A stretch of 64,000 nucleotides of DNA from Strongylocentrotus purpuratus (Eukaryota > Echinodermata > Echinoidea > Camarodonta > Strongylocentrotidae), in NCBI RefSeq assembly GCF_000002235.5, contig NW_022145594.1, positions 16,618,501-16,682,500 on the forward strand, read 5' to 3'. How positions within the stretch are numbered: the stretch's first letter is position 1; every line of letters begins with the position of its first letter. This document shows positions 11,461 to 23,797 of the stretch, in pieces. A program made the translations under genes and the position numbers. A model generated the notes under the pieces. The model saw only the letters and a list, made by a program, of their open reading frames with translations, was not told where the DNA came from and did not search any database.

Positions 11461-11702
11461 TTACGGTTACCACAGTGCGCATGCGCAGACATGGGCGCCA
11501 TTTAAATATATGGGTAAACAAACCATTGACCTCTAGAGGTCAGTGGTTGGCGCGTAAATTAAGGAGCCCGTGCAAATATGATGTGAGCGCACAGCTCGCA
11601 TCATATTTGCATGGGCGCTATCTTAATTTACGCGTAATCCACTGGCCTCTAGAGGTCAATGGCTTGTTTACCCATATATTTAAATGGCGTCCATAACCGT
11701 AA
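11461..11702. mobile_element. Fold-back MITE, about 240 bases
   Basis: The two halves are near-perfect complements around about 11592. Pairs include CATTTAAATATATGGGTAAA with its complement near 11667 and TTGACCTCTAGAGGTCA with its complement near 11647, then GCAAATATGATG against CATCATATTTGC. The left end has about 20 extra bases (CACAGTGCGCATGCGCAGA). No protein is encoded. Confidence 0.8.
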
Positions 11703-12650
11703 GCTGGTTTATTGTATTATCATGTTTTTTTTCCTCGCACTGAATATAAATCACTAAATTTCAAATACAGTTTTGATGAAAATTGTATGAACTTAATAAC
11801 TTGCATGTACAATTGTAACAAATAATGATGATAATCAAACATTTTCCCCAGCTTATTTGTGTGTAATGTTAACGATAATGTGATGTTAAGGAATATCACA
11901 TTCACTAAAACATATTTAAGGTAAAAACAGGTTTATTTCACCGGAATACTGAATGGGTGGTTAATGCAACGGTAAAATAAAACCCCAGAGCGGTAAATGG
12001 AACTTAATTCTAATTTCATGTTCACGTTATTTGAAGACTATAGTCCGATGTATATAGGAAAAGATGAACTATTTTATGTACATTATTTAATATCTTGAAA
12101 AGGCGCAATATAATATTTTACTGCTTGGAAAACCAAAATGAGGAAGTGTACACAATCTTCAACTGCTCTATTTTCATTCTAACACTTGCATTTACTAATA
12201 AAGTACATTGCATGCATATGACAAGTAAATTGCTAACGAAACAAATGTTTGTGGCTATCACTTCATCAGTGATAAATGAAGTATCACTTTATGAAAGTAA
12301 AGTGACAGTTTTAAGCACGTTATTATATACTGAGAATAGAATTGATATTGTGCCATCTCCACTTGTCTATTCAGTGTTTGATATAAAAGAGCAAGGGGTG
12401 AGGTATAAATAACCCGACACTCTTTTGTGTATAATAAAATATCTAAAATACGCTGTGTATATTGAAAAAAAAAAATTGCAATACACACTCTCATAAAAAC
12501 GATTTGTCTAGTACTAGTGGTAGAAGACTTGACGCAGGCTTGCATAACGTAGGGCATATTTGGAACCCAAGGCCGACTTTGTGTCCGTTTGCGCTTTCTT
12601 TTTATTAATTCTTTATTTTTTAATTTGATTCTTATATATCTTTTCTTAGG
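11703..12650. other. No supported gene
   Basis: AT-rich sequence with short open frames on both strands (for example 12095-12412) that have no splice logic or recognisable domain. Confidence 0.5.
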
Positions 12651-14192
12651 TACACATTAATAAAGATGACTGTAATAATAGTCAACAATTGTTTTTTTGA
12701 CATGTTATCAAACTATTGGAAATAGATTTATAACGTCCTGAAATGTGTTGAAAAATAAACCTCACTCCCATCTCCAAAGAAGTAGATATGTAGATATGTT
12801 TATGGGCCTCATTGCGACCACCCCATCTCCCTTCCTCGGAACCGATTAATACGCCACTGCTTGTCCTTGTACTTATGAATGGGCTGTTGGGTTTTTGATG
12901 AATTTACAACAAAAACGAAACCAACAATAAAACGTTCAAATCTGATCAAATCCTACATGAAGATAATTTATTTTGTCGGCAATGACCATCAATAAAGTTT
13001 TAACACAAAAGAGTAGATATAAGTATCATTATGAATACTCAATCTAACTACAAATATCAATGCATTTGTATCATGGTTTTAGGCATTCAATTTAATTCAA
13101 CATAAAAATGAATATACATATTACTGTTCGCATAAATGTATTTGTATAATTGTAACATATATAACATTTGTTGTAGGTCTCTTGTTGTATTGTTCTCTAT
13201 GTGATAAACTCCGCTGTAGTATTTACTACAGCGAAGTTTATCACACAGAGAAAAATATAACGAGATACCTAAATGTAAATGTTTGTTTATGTGTATGTTT
13301 GCATGAATGTGAGGAAAAGAGAGATTAGAAAAAAAGGGGGTGTGATAACTCGAATGAAATAGAGAAAAAGACAATCGTGAAATATGAAATGAACTGAAGA
13401 CAAAAGAGACAGCAAAATTATTCTAACTGAGATAATGAGACGGAGTAGAACGGCATTGTTCAGGTGAATTAAACTTATCGATAACGTTTCGTATGTATGT
13501 TTCAACAATTCATATATTTACTGAGTAAAATACTATCGCCAATATCCCAAAGAATTTCCCCACATAAGGGAAATTTCAATTGCATTTGTAAAGTTTAAAA
13601 AGTCATTTCCGTATTTTGCAATGAAGTCATTGTAATATTCGCACATTAAGAGATAAATTAGTCTAACATTTTATTTTGATGGTATCTATAACAGTGTTTG
13701 GTTGTATCCATTGTTATATGTTTCTTTTTATTTATATGTGTTTCTTTTGTATGAATCTTTTGACTTATCTGAAATGAGGATTAAAAAGAAGACTCCAAGA
13801 GGAACAGAACGAGATTGAGATATATAATTGGACACATGAGTGAGAGAGACAGATGATCAAGTGCTAGATATTGAGTTACAAATGAGAGAGAGAGAGAGAG
13901 AGAGGGCGAGGGAACATATTTAAAGTTTAACCTAACTTTATTAACTTGCAATGACATTAAATCTTTTTGTGAGCATAATAATAAAAGCTGACACAGTGCG
14001 CTGTTTTTTTTTCAATACAAATGTTTTGACCAAATTAATTGTTTTTGCAACTTTGTCGACTATATTGCATTTAAATTATAAGCTCCTGTCAAATAAAAAA
14101 AACTCTTATGGCAAAACATCTCTGTGAGTACTAAAGTTTTAAATCTAATCCTACATTAAAATTAATCTGCTTATTATCGTAGGGGTGTAGAG
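12650..14192. repeat. Repeat block D1
   Basis: It shares, in order, segments with D2 (23270-24140) and, inverted, with D2' (45889-46460). Examples are TATGGGCCTCATT, TACTTATGAATGGG, CAATCGTGAAAT, AAATCTTTTTGTGAG and the final GTCAAATAAAAA plus TTTAAATCTAATCCT. It carries a (GA)n run near 13884. The inner part 13465-13785 copies an intron of the receptor gene at 10.3-10.5 kb. Confidence 0.7.
13193..13252. repeat. 60-base near-perfect hairpin
   Basis: TTCTCTATGTGATAAACT at the left pairs with AGTTTATCACACAGAGAA at the right, around a CCGCTGTAGTA/TACTACAGCG stem top with almost no loop. It is absent from D2. It is probably a minimal MITE; an RNA hairpin is possible if transcribed. Confidence 0.7.
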
Positions 14193-15414
14193 GTCAGGCG
14201 CGGATCCAGGGGGGGGGAGCGGGCCTGACCTCCCAGGCTGTTGCGTCTCCCCATAAAAAATAAGAGAGAAGGTAGGATAGGGAAAGAAAAAGGAAACAAA
14301 GAGGAAAAATAAAAAAAATAGAAGGGGGGGGGCATCAGTTGCAATTTTCTTAGTGGATCATGGGGGGGGAATGCATTCGCCTCTCCTAGACCCCGCCACA
14401 AAAAGAGAGAAGAGGGGAAAGGGAACGAGGAGAGCTAAACATGAACAAAATAGAGGTAGAAGAAAAGAAAAGGGTGAAAAGAAGGGACGATCAGTTGCGA
14501 TTAATCCCGCCAACAACGTGTGGAGGGGGGGGTGAAAAATCCTTGCCTCCCCCTCCCTCCCCATCAAAAATAAGAGAGAGAAGGAAACTAAAAGAGAGAG
14601 AGGAAGGGAAGGGAAAGTAAGAGGAGAGAGAGAAGAGAAAGACAAAAAAGAGAAAAGGGTAAGGTATGGAAGATCAGTTGCGATTTTCCCGCCAACAAGG
14701 TGTAGATCGAAGGGGGTGAGGGATGCACTAGCGTACGGATGGGGTGGGTGCCCCCTAATAAAATTCAAACGTGGTTTATTTTTAATTCGATACCGGTGAT
14801 TTACAAATGTAGCTGAAATAACATAATTTCCCGAGATTATTCTTCACTTTTTAGTAAATTATACTTTTTTATGCGTTTCTTGGAAAATGACAAATTCCTA
14901 AAATTACCGTCAGGCGAGAAATATGCTTAATAAGGGGCTTACATGTGAAGGCCTGCGGAACGGGGGGGGGCGGAGGCTCGTATATTAAAAAGAAATAAAA
15001 AGAATGAGAGAAAGACAGAAAGAATAGTGACCGGCCAGTGTCATAAAAAAAATGAGGTATCAAAATATGCTCAACTGACCGTGATTAAATGCCGAAAACC
15101 CCTGAGCTTCCGAGGGCTCTGCCCCCTGGATTCCATCTAGGGCCTAGTACAGCGGGCCCCTGGATGCTCGTGTGACGGAAAATTAATGCCTTAAAACCCC
15201 TAAGCTTCTGGGGACTCCGCTCCAGGACCCCACGCCAACTAGTGTCCTGCAAGTGTCGCAAATATGGTATCCACATAAAATGCTCATCTGACCGTAATTA
15301 AATGCCTAAAACCCCTGATCTTCCGGAGGCTCTGCCCCTTGGACTCCACCAAAGGCCCAAGGGCGGTCCCCTGGATACACAACTGATCGTTACTTAATTC
15401 CTTAAAACCCCTGA
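13491..15414. repeat. Copy 1 of a 1.92-kb tandem duplication
   Basis: The sequence from GTATGTATGTTTCAAC at 13491 to AAAACCCCTGA at 15413 is repeated directly at 15415-17345 with only scattered substitutions and changes in homopolymer length. It covers the end of block D1 and the first part of the hAT-like insertion. The high identity means a recent event, or an assembly artefact. Confidence 0.9.
15075..15413. repeat. About 100-base minirepeat (AAATGCCTAAAACCCCTGA type)
   Basis: Units begin GACCGTAATTAAATGCC and go on through AAAACCCCTGAGCTTCCGGG to GGCTCTGCCCCCTGGA. Starts fall near 15078, 15175, 15290 and 15388. They recur in the second tandem copy, run on to about 17660, and appear inverted inside a LINE at about 57205-57440. 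Confidence 0.75.
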
Positions 15415-17345
15415 TGTATGTATGTTTCAACAATTCATATATTTACTGAGTAAAATACTATCGCCAATATCCCAAGAATTTCCCACATAAGGGAAATTTC
15501 AATTGCATTTGTATAATTTAAAAAGTCATTTCCGTATTTTGCAATGAAGTCATTGTAATATTCTCACATTAAGAGATAAATTAGTCTAACATTTTATTTT
15601 GATGGTATCTATAACAGTGTTTGGTTGTATCCATTGTTATATGTTTCTTTTTATTTATATGTGTTCTTTTGTATGAATCTTTTGACTTATCTGAAATGAG
15701 GATTAAAAAGAAGACTCCAAGAGGAACAGAACGAGATTGAGATATATAATTGGACACATGAGTGAGAGAGACAGATGATCAAGTGCTAGATATTGAGTTA
15801 CAAATGAGAGAGAGAGAGAGAGAGAGGGCGAGGGAACATATTTAAAGTTTAACCTAACTTTATTAACTTGCAATGACATTAAATCTTTTTGTGAGCATAA
15901 TAATAAAAGCTGACACAGTGCGCTGTTTTTTTCAATACAAATGTTTTGACCAAATTAATTGTTTTTGCAACTTTGTCGACCATATTGCATTTAAATTATA
16001 AGCTCCTGTCAAATAAAAAAACTCTTATGGCAAAACATCTCTGTGAGTACTAAAGTTTTAAATCTAATCCTATATTAAAATTAATCTGCTTATTATCGTA
16101 GGGGTGTAGAGGTCAGGCGCGGATCCAGGGGGGGGGGGGAGCGGGCCTGACCTCCCAGGCTGTTGCGTCTCCCCATAAAAAATAAGAGAGAAGGTAGGAT
16201 AGGGAAAGAAAAAGGAAACAAAGAGGAAAAAAAAAATAGAAGGGGGGGGGGGGCATCAGTTGCAATTTTCTTAGTGGATCATGGGGGGGGGGGCAAAATG
16301 CACTCGCCTCTCCTAGACCCCCGCCACAAAAAGAGAGAAGAGGGGAAAGGGAACGAGGAGAGCTAAACATGAACAAAATAGAGGTAGAAGAAAAGAAAAG
16401 GGTGAAAAGAAGGGACGATCAGTTGCGATTAATCCCGCCAACAACGTGTGGAGGGGGGGTGAAAAATCCTTGTCTCCCCCTCCCTCCCCATCAAAAATAA
16501 AAGAGAGAGAAGGAAACTAAAAGAGAGAGAAGGAAGGGAAGGGAAAGTAAGAGGAGAGAGAAAGAGAAAGACAAAAAAGGAAAAGGGTAAGGTATGGAAG
16601 ATCAGTTGCGATTTTCCCGCCAACAAGGTGTAGATCGAAGGGGGTGAGGGATGCACTAGCGTACGGATGGGTGGGTGCCCCCCTAATAACATTCAAACGT
16701 GTTTATTTTTTAATTCGATACCGGTGATTTACAAATGTAGCTGAAATAACATAATTTCCCGAGATTATTCTTCACTTTTTAATAAATTATACTTTTTTAT
16801 GCGTTTTTTGGAAAATGACAAATTCCTAAAATTACCGTCAGGCGAGAAATATGCTTAATAAGGGGCTTACATGTGAAGGCCTGCGGAACGGGGGGGGGGG
16901 GGGCGGAGGCTCGTATATTAAAAAGAAATAAAAAGAATGAGAGAAAGACAGAAAGAATAGTGACCGGCCAGTGTCATAAAAAAAATGAGGTATCAAAATA
17001 TGCTCAACTGACCGTGATTAAATGCCGAAAACCCCTGAGCTTCCGAGGGCTCTGCCCCCTGGATTCCATCTAGGGCCTAGTACAGCGGGCCCCTGGATGC
17101 TCGTGTGACGGAAAATTAATGCCTTAAAACCCCTAAGCTTCTGGGGACTCCGCTCCAGGACCCCACGCCAACTAGTGTCCTGCAAGTGTCGCAAATATGG
17201 TATCCACATAAATGCTCATCTGACCGTAATTAAATGCCTAAAACCCCTGATCTTCCGGAGGCTCTGCCCCTTGGACTCCACCAAAGGCCCAAGGGCGGTC
17301 CCCTGGATACACAACTGATCGTTACTTAATTCCTTAAAACCCCTG
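15415..17345. repeat. Copy 2 of the 1.92-kb tandem duplication
   Basis: It matches copy 1 base for base over most of its length. Differences are mainly in G and A runs, such as GGGGGGG against longer runs near 16130, 16250 and 16890. After the breakpoint, CCCCTGA continues as GCTTCCGGGGG instead of TGTATGTATG. Confidence 0.9.
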
Positions 17346-17862
17346 AGCTTCCGGGGGCTCCGCCCCCTGGACCCCACGCCAATTAGTGATTTGCAAGTGT
17401 CACAAATAATGTATCAAAATATGCTCATCTGACCTTAATTAATGCCTAAAACCAGAGGCGGATCTACGGGGGGGGGGTTAAGAGGTTTTAACCCCCCCCC
17501 CCCCCCTCGGGCTGCCAAGTGAAAATGTGGTGTGCACAGAAAAAGGTATCAAAATATGGTTATCTGTCCGTAATTAAATTCCCATACCCCCTGAATTTCC
17601 GGGGGATCCGCCCCTTGACCCCTCGCCGGGCCTTTGTCCCTAGACCCGACGTCAATTTACGCTACGCTGTACCAGATTATAAATAATTAAGCCTCCCCCA
17701 CCCACTTTCATAAACTTTCAGCGGGGTCTGCATGTAAGAACGGGGTGATGCGCATTTTTTTTGTTTGCTCATTTTTGCTGGTCACCTTTAGTACCAGTAT
17801 TTGGCTCGCATAATTTCAAATTTTGGCCCCCCCCCCCCCTAAGAAATCCTGGATCCGCGCCC

Positions 17863-18110
17863 GTCGAGTTAAGGTGGTTCATTCACTTGACTCTCAATCT
17901 TAGTGCAGAGGGTTCGAATCACAGCCCGGTGCTAAGTCCTTTGGTAAGATGTTGACCCACGTTTGCCACTTTCCACCAATGGGTAAATTGATACTAGGCA
18001 ATTGATGGGTTCAAATTATGATAATAATTTCAGGGCCTTCATGAAGAACAACGAGGATACCGGTGATGACTCCCTAGGTAAACACAATTATCATTATAAA
18101 TACGATGCAA
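17863..18110 (+). mobile_element. tRNA-derived SINE, type II, copy 1 (split by the hAT-like insertion)
   Basis: CATTCACTTGACTCTCAATCTTAGTG precedes the B box GGTTCGAATC at about 17911. The body then reads AAGATGTTGACCCACGTTTGCCACTTT, GGGTAAATTGATACTAGGCAATTG, and CAGGGCCTTCATGAAGAACAACGAGG. It matches the intact copy at 24142-24410. The head lies on the far side of the insertion, at about 14182. Confidence 0.8.
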
Positions 18111-18359
18111 GGTATATACCATCAAACCAAAAAACCTTTGTTGATCATAATTGATTTGACAGATAAAATCTACAATTATGGTCCAGTCACTTTAACGAGA
18201 TCGACCCAAGACCGACAAGAGACCAAACACCGATTTGCGGTAGAAGCAGTTCTTGCAAATATAAAGAAAGCGAGAAGCCTAATTTTATTAAAAGGAGGTA
18301 AAAATGATTTATTAGGGGGAAAAAGCAGACAAGAATTAGGAAGGGAACATAAGGCATAA

Positions 18360-20130
18360 AACAATTGTATCAATCATTTTATTCCTTTAATTAAGAATGA
18401 TTCAAATGTACCTAAATAGACTTTTGATAATGCATAGCTTGTTACTTGTATAAGCAAGTTACATTTTCATACTATGTACGGACGATCTATTTTAATACAC
18501 GCGTACGTAATTAGCCGATCGTATCTCCTAACATCCACACCTCTTAGAGAGCTACATCTTACTGTTTTTAAGGCTCTTAATCTCCTTATCCTCTTTAAAT
18601 CGATAACCCAGTTGGTTTTTCATGGAAGGCACCGTTAGTACACAGTAGAGTGTTAAAGTTACATATCTTTCACAAGCACGCGTTCAGTATTTGTCTCCGT
18701 CAGTGCATGCACATCCGTGGTCGATGGAATGCAATTTTGTACAGCATTGACCTTCCTGTGTAAACATTGACTAATCTGTTGTAGATGGCGCTGTTCTACT
18801 GGCATTGAATATATGCATTGACCGGCTTTAGTCTGAAAATTACCTACACATACAAAGTTGGTAAAAGGTCTTTTGATAGAACTCTCCAATTGACACTGTT
18901 ACTAGATCTTTCATAAGGTCAGCCATTGGCAGTACATCAGTTTATCAGTACATTTTGGGCGAATTTAGGGCTGATTTAAACATATTTTTTGGCCGGGCGG
19001 GGGGGGGGCACATGCCCCCTGTGCCCCCCTGGATCCGCCACTGTTATGGATATGTTATTCACACACACTTGCCATGTTCTGTCAACTAATAAAGAAAGGT
19101 GTTTGTTGCCCGAACCCTCTGTCTCCATGCTTCTCTGCTTCCTTTTATGAGCCGCTGTCAGATTTATTTCCCTCATATCCTTCCGAAGACCTTCTTCGGA
19201 CCTTCTGCATGATGTTAGCTACCAGTACTATCAGCTCCTTTCTTATTCATTCGTTTCTTCTCCTCCTTCCTTCATCCTCAATTATGTCACCCCAGTATGG
19301 TTTCATCCTTCTTTTTAAAATCACACGTTTTAAGGTCATACGGTAACACTGGTCATATAACTGTATTGTAAGACTTGAACTTTAGTCTCACAATAGTTCG
19401 TTTGTCATAAATGACTCCAAAGATCCCCTCCGCTTGCTCCACGCAGATTTAACTCTTGATCTTACTGCTGTCAATGAGCGCCCATCCTCGCTTACCATGG
19501 CACCAAGGTACTTCAAATTCTCCATCTACTACGAACTTCTCCATTATTTCCGTGATGTGTGCCCTGTGTTTGTCATACTACTAACTAGTACTTCTGTTTT
19601 ATTAACATATAATTTCAGTCTTTTCCTAATCCATGTTGATATTTCTGCCATTTCATCTGTGGTATGCCTGATCTCCATTCTTTACTGATGTTAAATGTAT
19701 CTTAGACAATCGCACAAAGAAATTAACTTTGTAAAAAGCAATGATAAAGTCCAACGTTTACTCTGAATTAATTTGTTTTTAGTATGCTGTTCTAACCACA
19801 TATACACATGTTTAAGCATAGATAAAGTACATACACTGCCAATAAAGTTGGAATAATATTTGCTAACCTCTTTTTATGAAACTATTGTGACAATATGGTT
19901 AATTTTTTTTTAAATAAATAACGTTTATATTTTCTCAGAAATCTAATACTTAGTTTGATCGATTAAGTCCTTAGAAGTGATTGTAAACGTTATTTATTAA
20001 GAATATATCATATTCTTCCAATAACTTCATGAAAAAAGGCAACCAAAATTATTTTCAACTTATAAGGCAATATCGTATATATATTACTAAAGGAGAGAAA
20101 TAGTTTGCGTCTAAACAACTAGCTGAGCTT
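18360..20130 (-). mobile_element. Repeat block A1 with LINE 3' region (minus strand)
   Basis: This is the inverted partner of 52826-55310 and a direct relative of 24660-25800. On the minus strand at about 19690-19390 it reads KTEVLV, then LKYLGAMVSEDGRSLTAVRS and RVKSAWSK, which is the thumb/C-terminal region of an RTE-like reverse transcriptase, broken by stops. The long 3' part holds a motif spanning GTAGATGGCGCTGTTC. It lacks the TTAA MITE found in both right-hand A copies. Near 18990-19050 it contains a hAT-like end with poly-G. Confidence 0.7.
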
Positions 20131-20299
20131 TCTTCTTTTCTTTTCTTTTTTTGTTCCAGAAAATTTGCTCATTGGGGGGAGGTACCGCCTTTTTGTTGGT
20201 CCTCGAAAATTTGAAAAAACGCACCCCCCCCCCCCCCCTTCAGCGCCAGGGGAGGGGGAGCATCTCCAAAAAAAGGTAACATTTACGTGTTTTTACACA

Positions 20300-21219
20300 C
20301 ACTGTACAAAAATAATAGTCGAAATAACTCAATAAAATTGAGGAAAAGAATTGCCTTATTTTTATTAAGTAAATATTACCTACGGCATCTTAAGTAGAAT
20401 TTACTTACTTTGCTGAATAAATTTTTACTCAGTTAAATCGAGTTACATTAACGTAAATAATTTAAGTATTGTAATCATTTTAGATAATTAAAAAAAAGCT
20501 ATGATAAGATTACATATTGCACGATTTGGTACTCACCTAATCTAACAAGTAACATCCACTAATCATTCACTACTTCTATTTAAGATTTAACCGTATATAT
20601 ATATATATCTACCACCATCACAAACTATTACATACGCTTCAATTCGACACATATTGAAAGGCTACAAATTTTATATATACTTGATTGTAGCATCTTAAAA
20701 GGAAAATTGGTTGACAATTTCCTGAAATATCAAATTTTGATTTGTTTTGAACTGGGTAACAATTACAAATTGTCTTGTCTTTGCTTAGCCATGTTAAATG
20801 AATTAGTAAATGTTTTAAAGTCCTTAAATTTTCATTCAACCACAAAAAAAGAATTGTTTTATTTAAAAGAGAGTTTAATTTGGTCTTAATGAATATTCAT
20901 AAATTATGTAAATATTTCTATTACGCACTGCATCGGTCCTTACTTTAAAAAGATAAGAATAATCAACATAAATTGTTTGAGTAATACGTATAATTTCTGA
21001 TTTTGAGTTAAAATTATTAAATTAATACAAGCTGAAATTACTTAAAGTTCTTATGTATTTGATTTTACTTAAATATTCTACGTATGTTCTACTAAATTGA
21101 AAGTTTGAGTTAGCAAGACTTAAATTTAGTGCGTAAGTGGCAAAACTAATGTTTTCAAGTAAATTCTACATGGAAAAAATACGTAAAAATTACCAATGAA
21201 CAAATTCTTTTTTACAGTG
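20300..21219. mobile_element. 920-base AT-rich TIR element present only in the left arm
   Basis: It starts CACTGTACAAAAATAA and ends TTCTTTTTTACAGTG, an imperfect inverted pair of about 12 bases. The interior is full of palindromic AAATTTACTT and AAGTAAATT words. The matching site in the right arm (about 52550-52610) lacks it, so it moved in after the arms formed or was lost from the other. No protein is encoded. Confidence 0.6.
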
Positions 21220-22369
21220 CAGTGTGTGCGGGGAAACACTGAGTCCAATGAGCGGGGTAATAGTATATCTTTAAAGGGCTTGGAGACATTTGTATTAAGC
21301 GCTATAACAAGCGGAATAATATATCATTATTCCCCCCCCCCCCTCTCTCCATCCCTCTCACAGATTTTTCTTCTCTTCTGACCAAATGAAGGAGGGTCCA
21401 TGGTTTTAGTATTGTATTACGGCTATACATGTACAAATATACCTTTTGTATTGTAGGCCTATATATCATACTGCAATCCCTTTTGCATTAGTTTGTGCCT
21501 ACAATGCAATGGAAAATGTAAACGTCATGATTTATAGAACTGTGTGTTAATTAATGATTATCGACCATTATCTTTTGTTCACCTCACAGTTTATGGTCAC
21601 ATCTAGTGCTTCTGGCGAACAATTTTTGCGCAGCAGCTGTCAAAGTCAGGTCCTCTTTCTCGATGTTTGATAGCTAATTATTATATACATTTGACTAATG
21701 CTGTTCCAACACGTTCACTCTGAAACATCACATCTTTCTCTCTCATCTCTAATCCACATCATCGTTAATAGTACCTCGATTCGGAGCTATTTATGCAGAC
21801 GTGGGATATATTCCATGATTTCTTTTAGTGAGTTTGTCACCTGATATTATATATTGAGGATCCTTATATTTGTTATTCAGTTCTCACCTTTATGAGGAAC
21901 AGAAGCTTTGATTTAGTGAGCAGTGTCTCAATCAAAAAGGGTTCTCCACTAATAAAAAGAGGGTAAGTGAGACTATTAAGACACATATAGCGATAAGACG
22001 AAATTCAGAATGTTATATATGTATACGTTGGAACTGCATTCAGAATCTCACTTTTTTCATGTGTGAACTAGAAAATCTTACTTATCTATGAGATTCTGAT
22101 CAGGAATGGTTCATATTACAAAGTATTTGTAGAAGATTAAGATTATTAAATGTGCTATGCACTAGCTCTATGCTGCAAGCAAAATCAGTAGAAATGAGAA
22201 AGAACAAGAGTGTTTTCCCCTGAACAACTCCAGCCTGCATTGAGAACAGAGGGGAGGGGCGCGCTTATACACAACGCGGCGACAATCATTTGTACATATT
22301 TGCCTGCCCTAATAAAAGCTAGCGCGCGACTCAAAACTAAAGTCATGCAAGAAGAGTCAGACCATGGAC

Positions 22370-22525
22370 AGGTCCGGGGGGGGGTTGGGGGTTTAACCCC
22401 CCCCCCCCTTGATATTTTAATGTATGTATTTTTGAGGAAAACCCCCCTAACCCCCCCCCCCCCACTTTGAGGTTTTTTTTTTCATAAAAAATTATGCCTA
22501 TGTCTGACCTAAAAAAGGTGACCTT

Positions 22526-22561
<36 letters not shown>

Positions 22562-22770
22562 CCCACTCCAGCTTATTCAGGGGCTGGCTGAGTCGTTGCA
22601 ATTTTTGGGGACCAAAATAAAAAAATAAAAAAAATAAATAAAAATGTCCTCTTACCCTTCCCCCCGCTTATTCAGCGACTGGCTGAGTCGTTGCGAAAAT
22701 TTCGGCCCGATTTCAAAATGTTAAACCCCCCCCCCCCCCCTTGAAAAAATCTTGCGTACGCCACTGGACA
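22370..22770. mobile_element. hAT-like remnant with long poly-C/G runs
   Basis: The right end reads CTTGCGTACGCCACTGGACA, the complement of CAGTGGCGTACGCAGG at about 51298 in the right arm. GGCTGAGTCGTTGCGAAAAT occurs twice in slightly different forms. A run of more than 30 C lies near 22527-22558. Confidence 0.55.
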
Positions 22771-22959
22771 GGTCAGACAATAGTCCGATTTTGCCAAAGT
22801 TCGTCCCTGTTTAGTCAGGTCTACAAGACCTTGTATTTCTTGCCACCTCTCTCGTCCCAGCATTGTCATATCAAATTGGATTATTAATGAATTCATTGTG
22901 TTGCTCTAAGTGTAACGTAATTTCAAGTTTGCTTTTCATGTATCCTTAACACATTTTGT

Positions 22960-23070
22960 GCGGGTAAGCCTGAATCCGATGACCGGGGTAATAATATATC
23001 TGTAAAGCGCTTAGGCACATCGTTGGATCGATGTATTGAGCGATATATAAACACGGAATATTATTATCAT
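22960..23070 (+). mobile_element. SINE type I 3' end
   Basis: GTGCGGGTAAGCCTGAATCC, then GATGACCGGGGTAATAATAT, AAGCGCTTAGGCACATCG and an (ATT)n tail match the 3' part of the copy at 47997-48346. Its inverted partner is at 51000-51125. Confidence 0.75.
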
Positions 23071-23269
23071 TATTATTAACCATAATGTTTGTTGTCATCA
23101 TTTTCACTTTTATTACAAATTATTCCGACATCCCAAACATGTAGGTCTATAGCTTTGTTAAGCAAACAAAGCACCTTGTTGATTTTGAAAAAGAAGGGTA
23201 TTTGCTCGGTTAAAGGTGTATCTGATTATTTAGCTTTTGACATGTTTAATTTATGGACTCTATCTATTC

Positions 23270-23757
23270 TTAGTTGAACTTTAATTTAGTTGACTGTAAT
23301 TGTAGTGAAAATTAGTTTTTAGACATGGTATTAAAATATTGGAAATAGGTTAGAACATCCTAAAATGTGTATTAAAACTAAAATTGCACTCTCATATTCG
23401 ATTGTGTAGTGTGTTTGCTTGAGATGTATTTATGGGCCTCATTACGACTACCCCCCCCCCCCCCTCATCCCTTTCTTCGAAACATATTATTACGCCGCTG
23501 CTTGTACTTATGAATGGGGACAGCTGGTTTGTTAAAAAATTACAATAAATACGAAACCAAAACAAAATGACAAATGCCAATGACAAAAGCTGATAAGAGA
23601 TACAGTCAAACAGAAAAGGACGATACTGTAAACTGGTGTATTGTGAAATATATAAAAGAACTGAAGAAAATAAGTGACATTATTTTAACTAAGATAATGA
23701 AACAGAGTTGAAAGGCATAGAGGAGCAGAAAGAGATTGAGAAATACATCTGGAAACA

Positions 23758-23797
<40 letters not shown>

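Larger units (their letters stand above)
14193..17862. mobile_element. hAT-like non-autonomous insertion, later expanded by the tandem duplication
   Basis: The left end CAGGCGCGGATCCAGG faces the right end CCTGGATCCGCGCCCG at 17847-17862. It sits inside a SINE head: the uninterrupted relative at 24142 reads GTGTCGTGGTATAGTG, whereas here GTGTAGAGGT precedes and GTCGAGTT follows the insert, a possible imperfect 8-base target duplication. The interior is purine-rich on the plus strand, with G runs, and then a GC-rich minirepeat. It encodes no transposase. The 63-codon minus-strand frame seen twice (15085-15276 and 17018-17209) is only a by-product of the duplication. Without the duplication the insert would be about 1.7 kb. 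Confidence 0.55.
20130..23215. repeat. Repeat block B (left arm)
   Basis: It is an inverted match to 50862-52825. Shared landmarks are TTCTTCTTTTC near 20133, CTTCAGCGCCAGGGGAGGGG, TTCCATGATTTCTTTT, GTTTTCCCCTGAACAACTCC and AACAAAGCACCTTGTTGATT. The left copy is longer because of a 920-base insertion at 20300-21219 and about 120 extra bases near 22255-22370. It contains SINE type I tails at 21225-21335 and 22960-23070. Confidence 0.75.

Noticed and set aside
14358..14768. 136-codon minus-strand frame rich in Pro, Leu, Ser and Phe
   Set aside because: It is the complement of a GA-rich tract inside the hAT-like insertion; its second copy in the tandem duplicate is frame-broken.
18105..18359. 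84-codon plus-strand frame as a gene
   Set aside because: It lies in a segment duplicated at about 24400-24650, where the frame is broken; it looks like repeat DNA.
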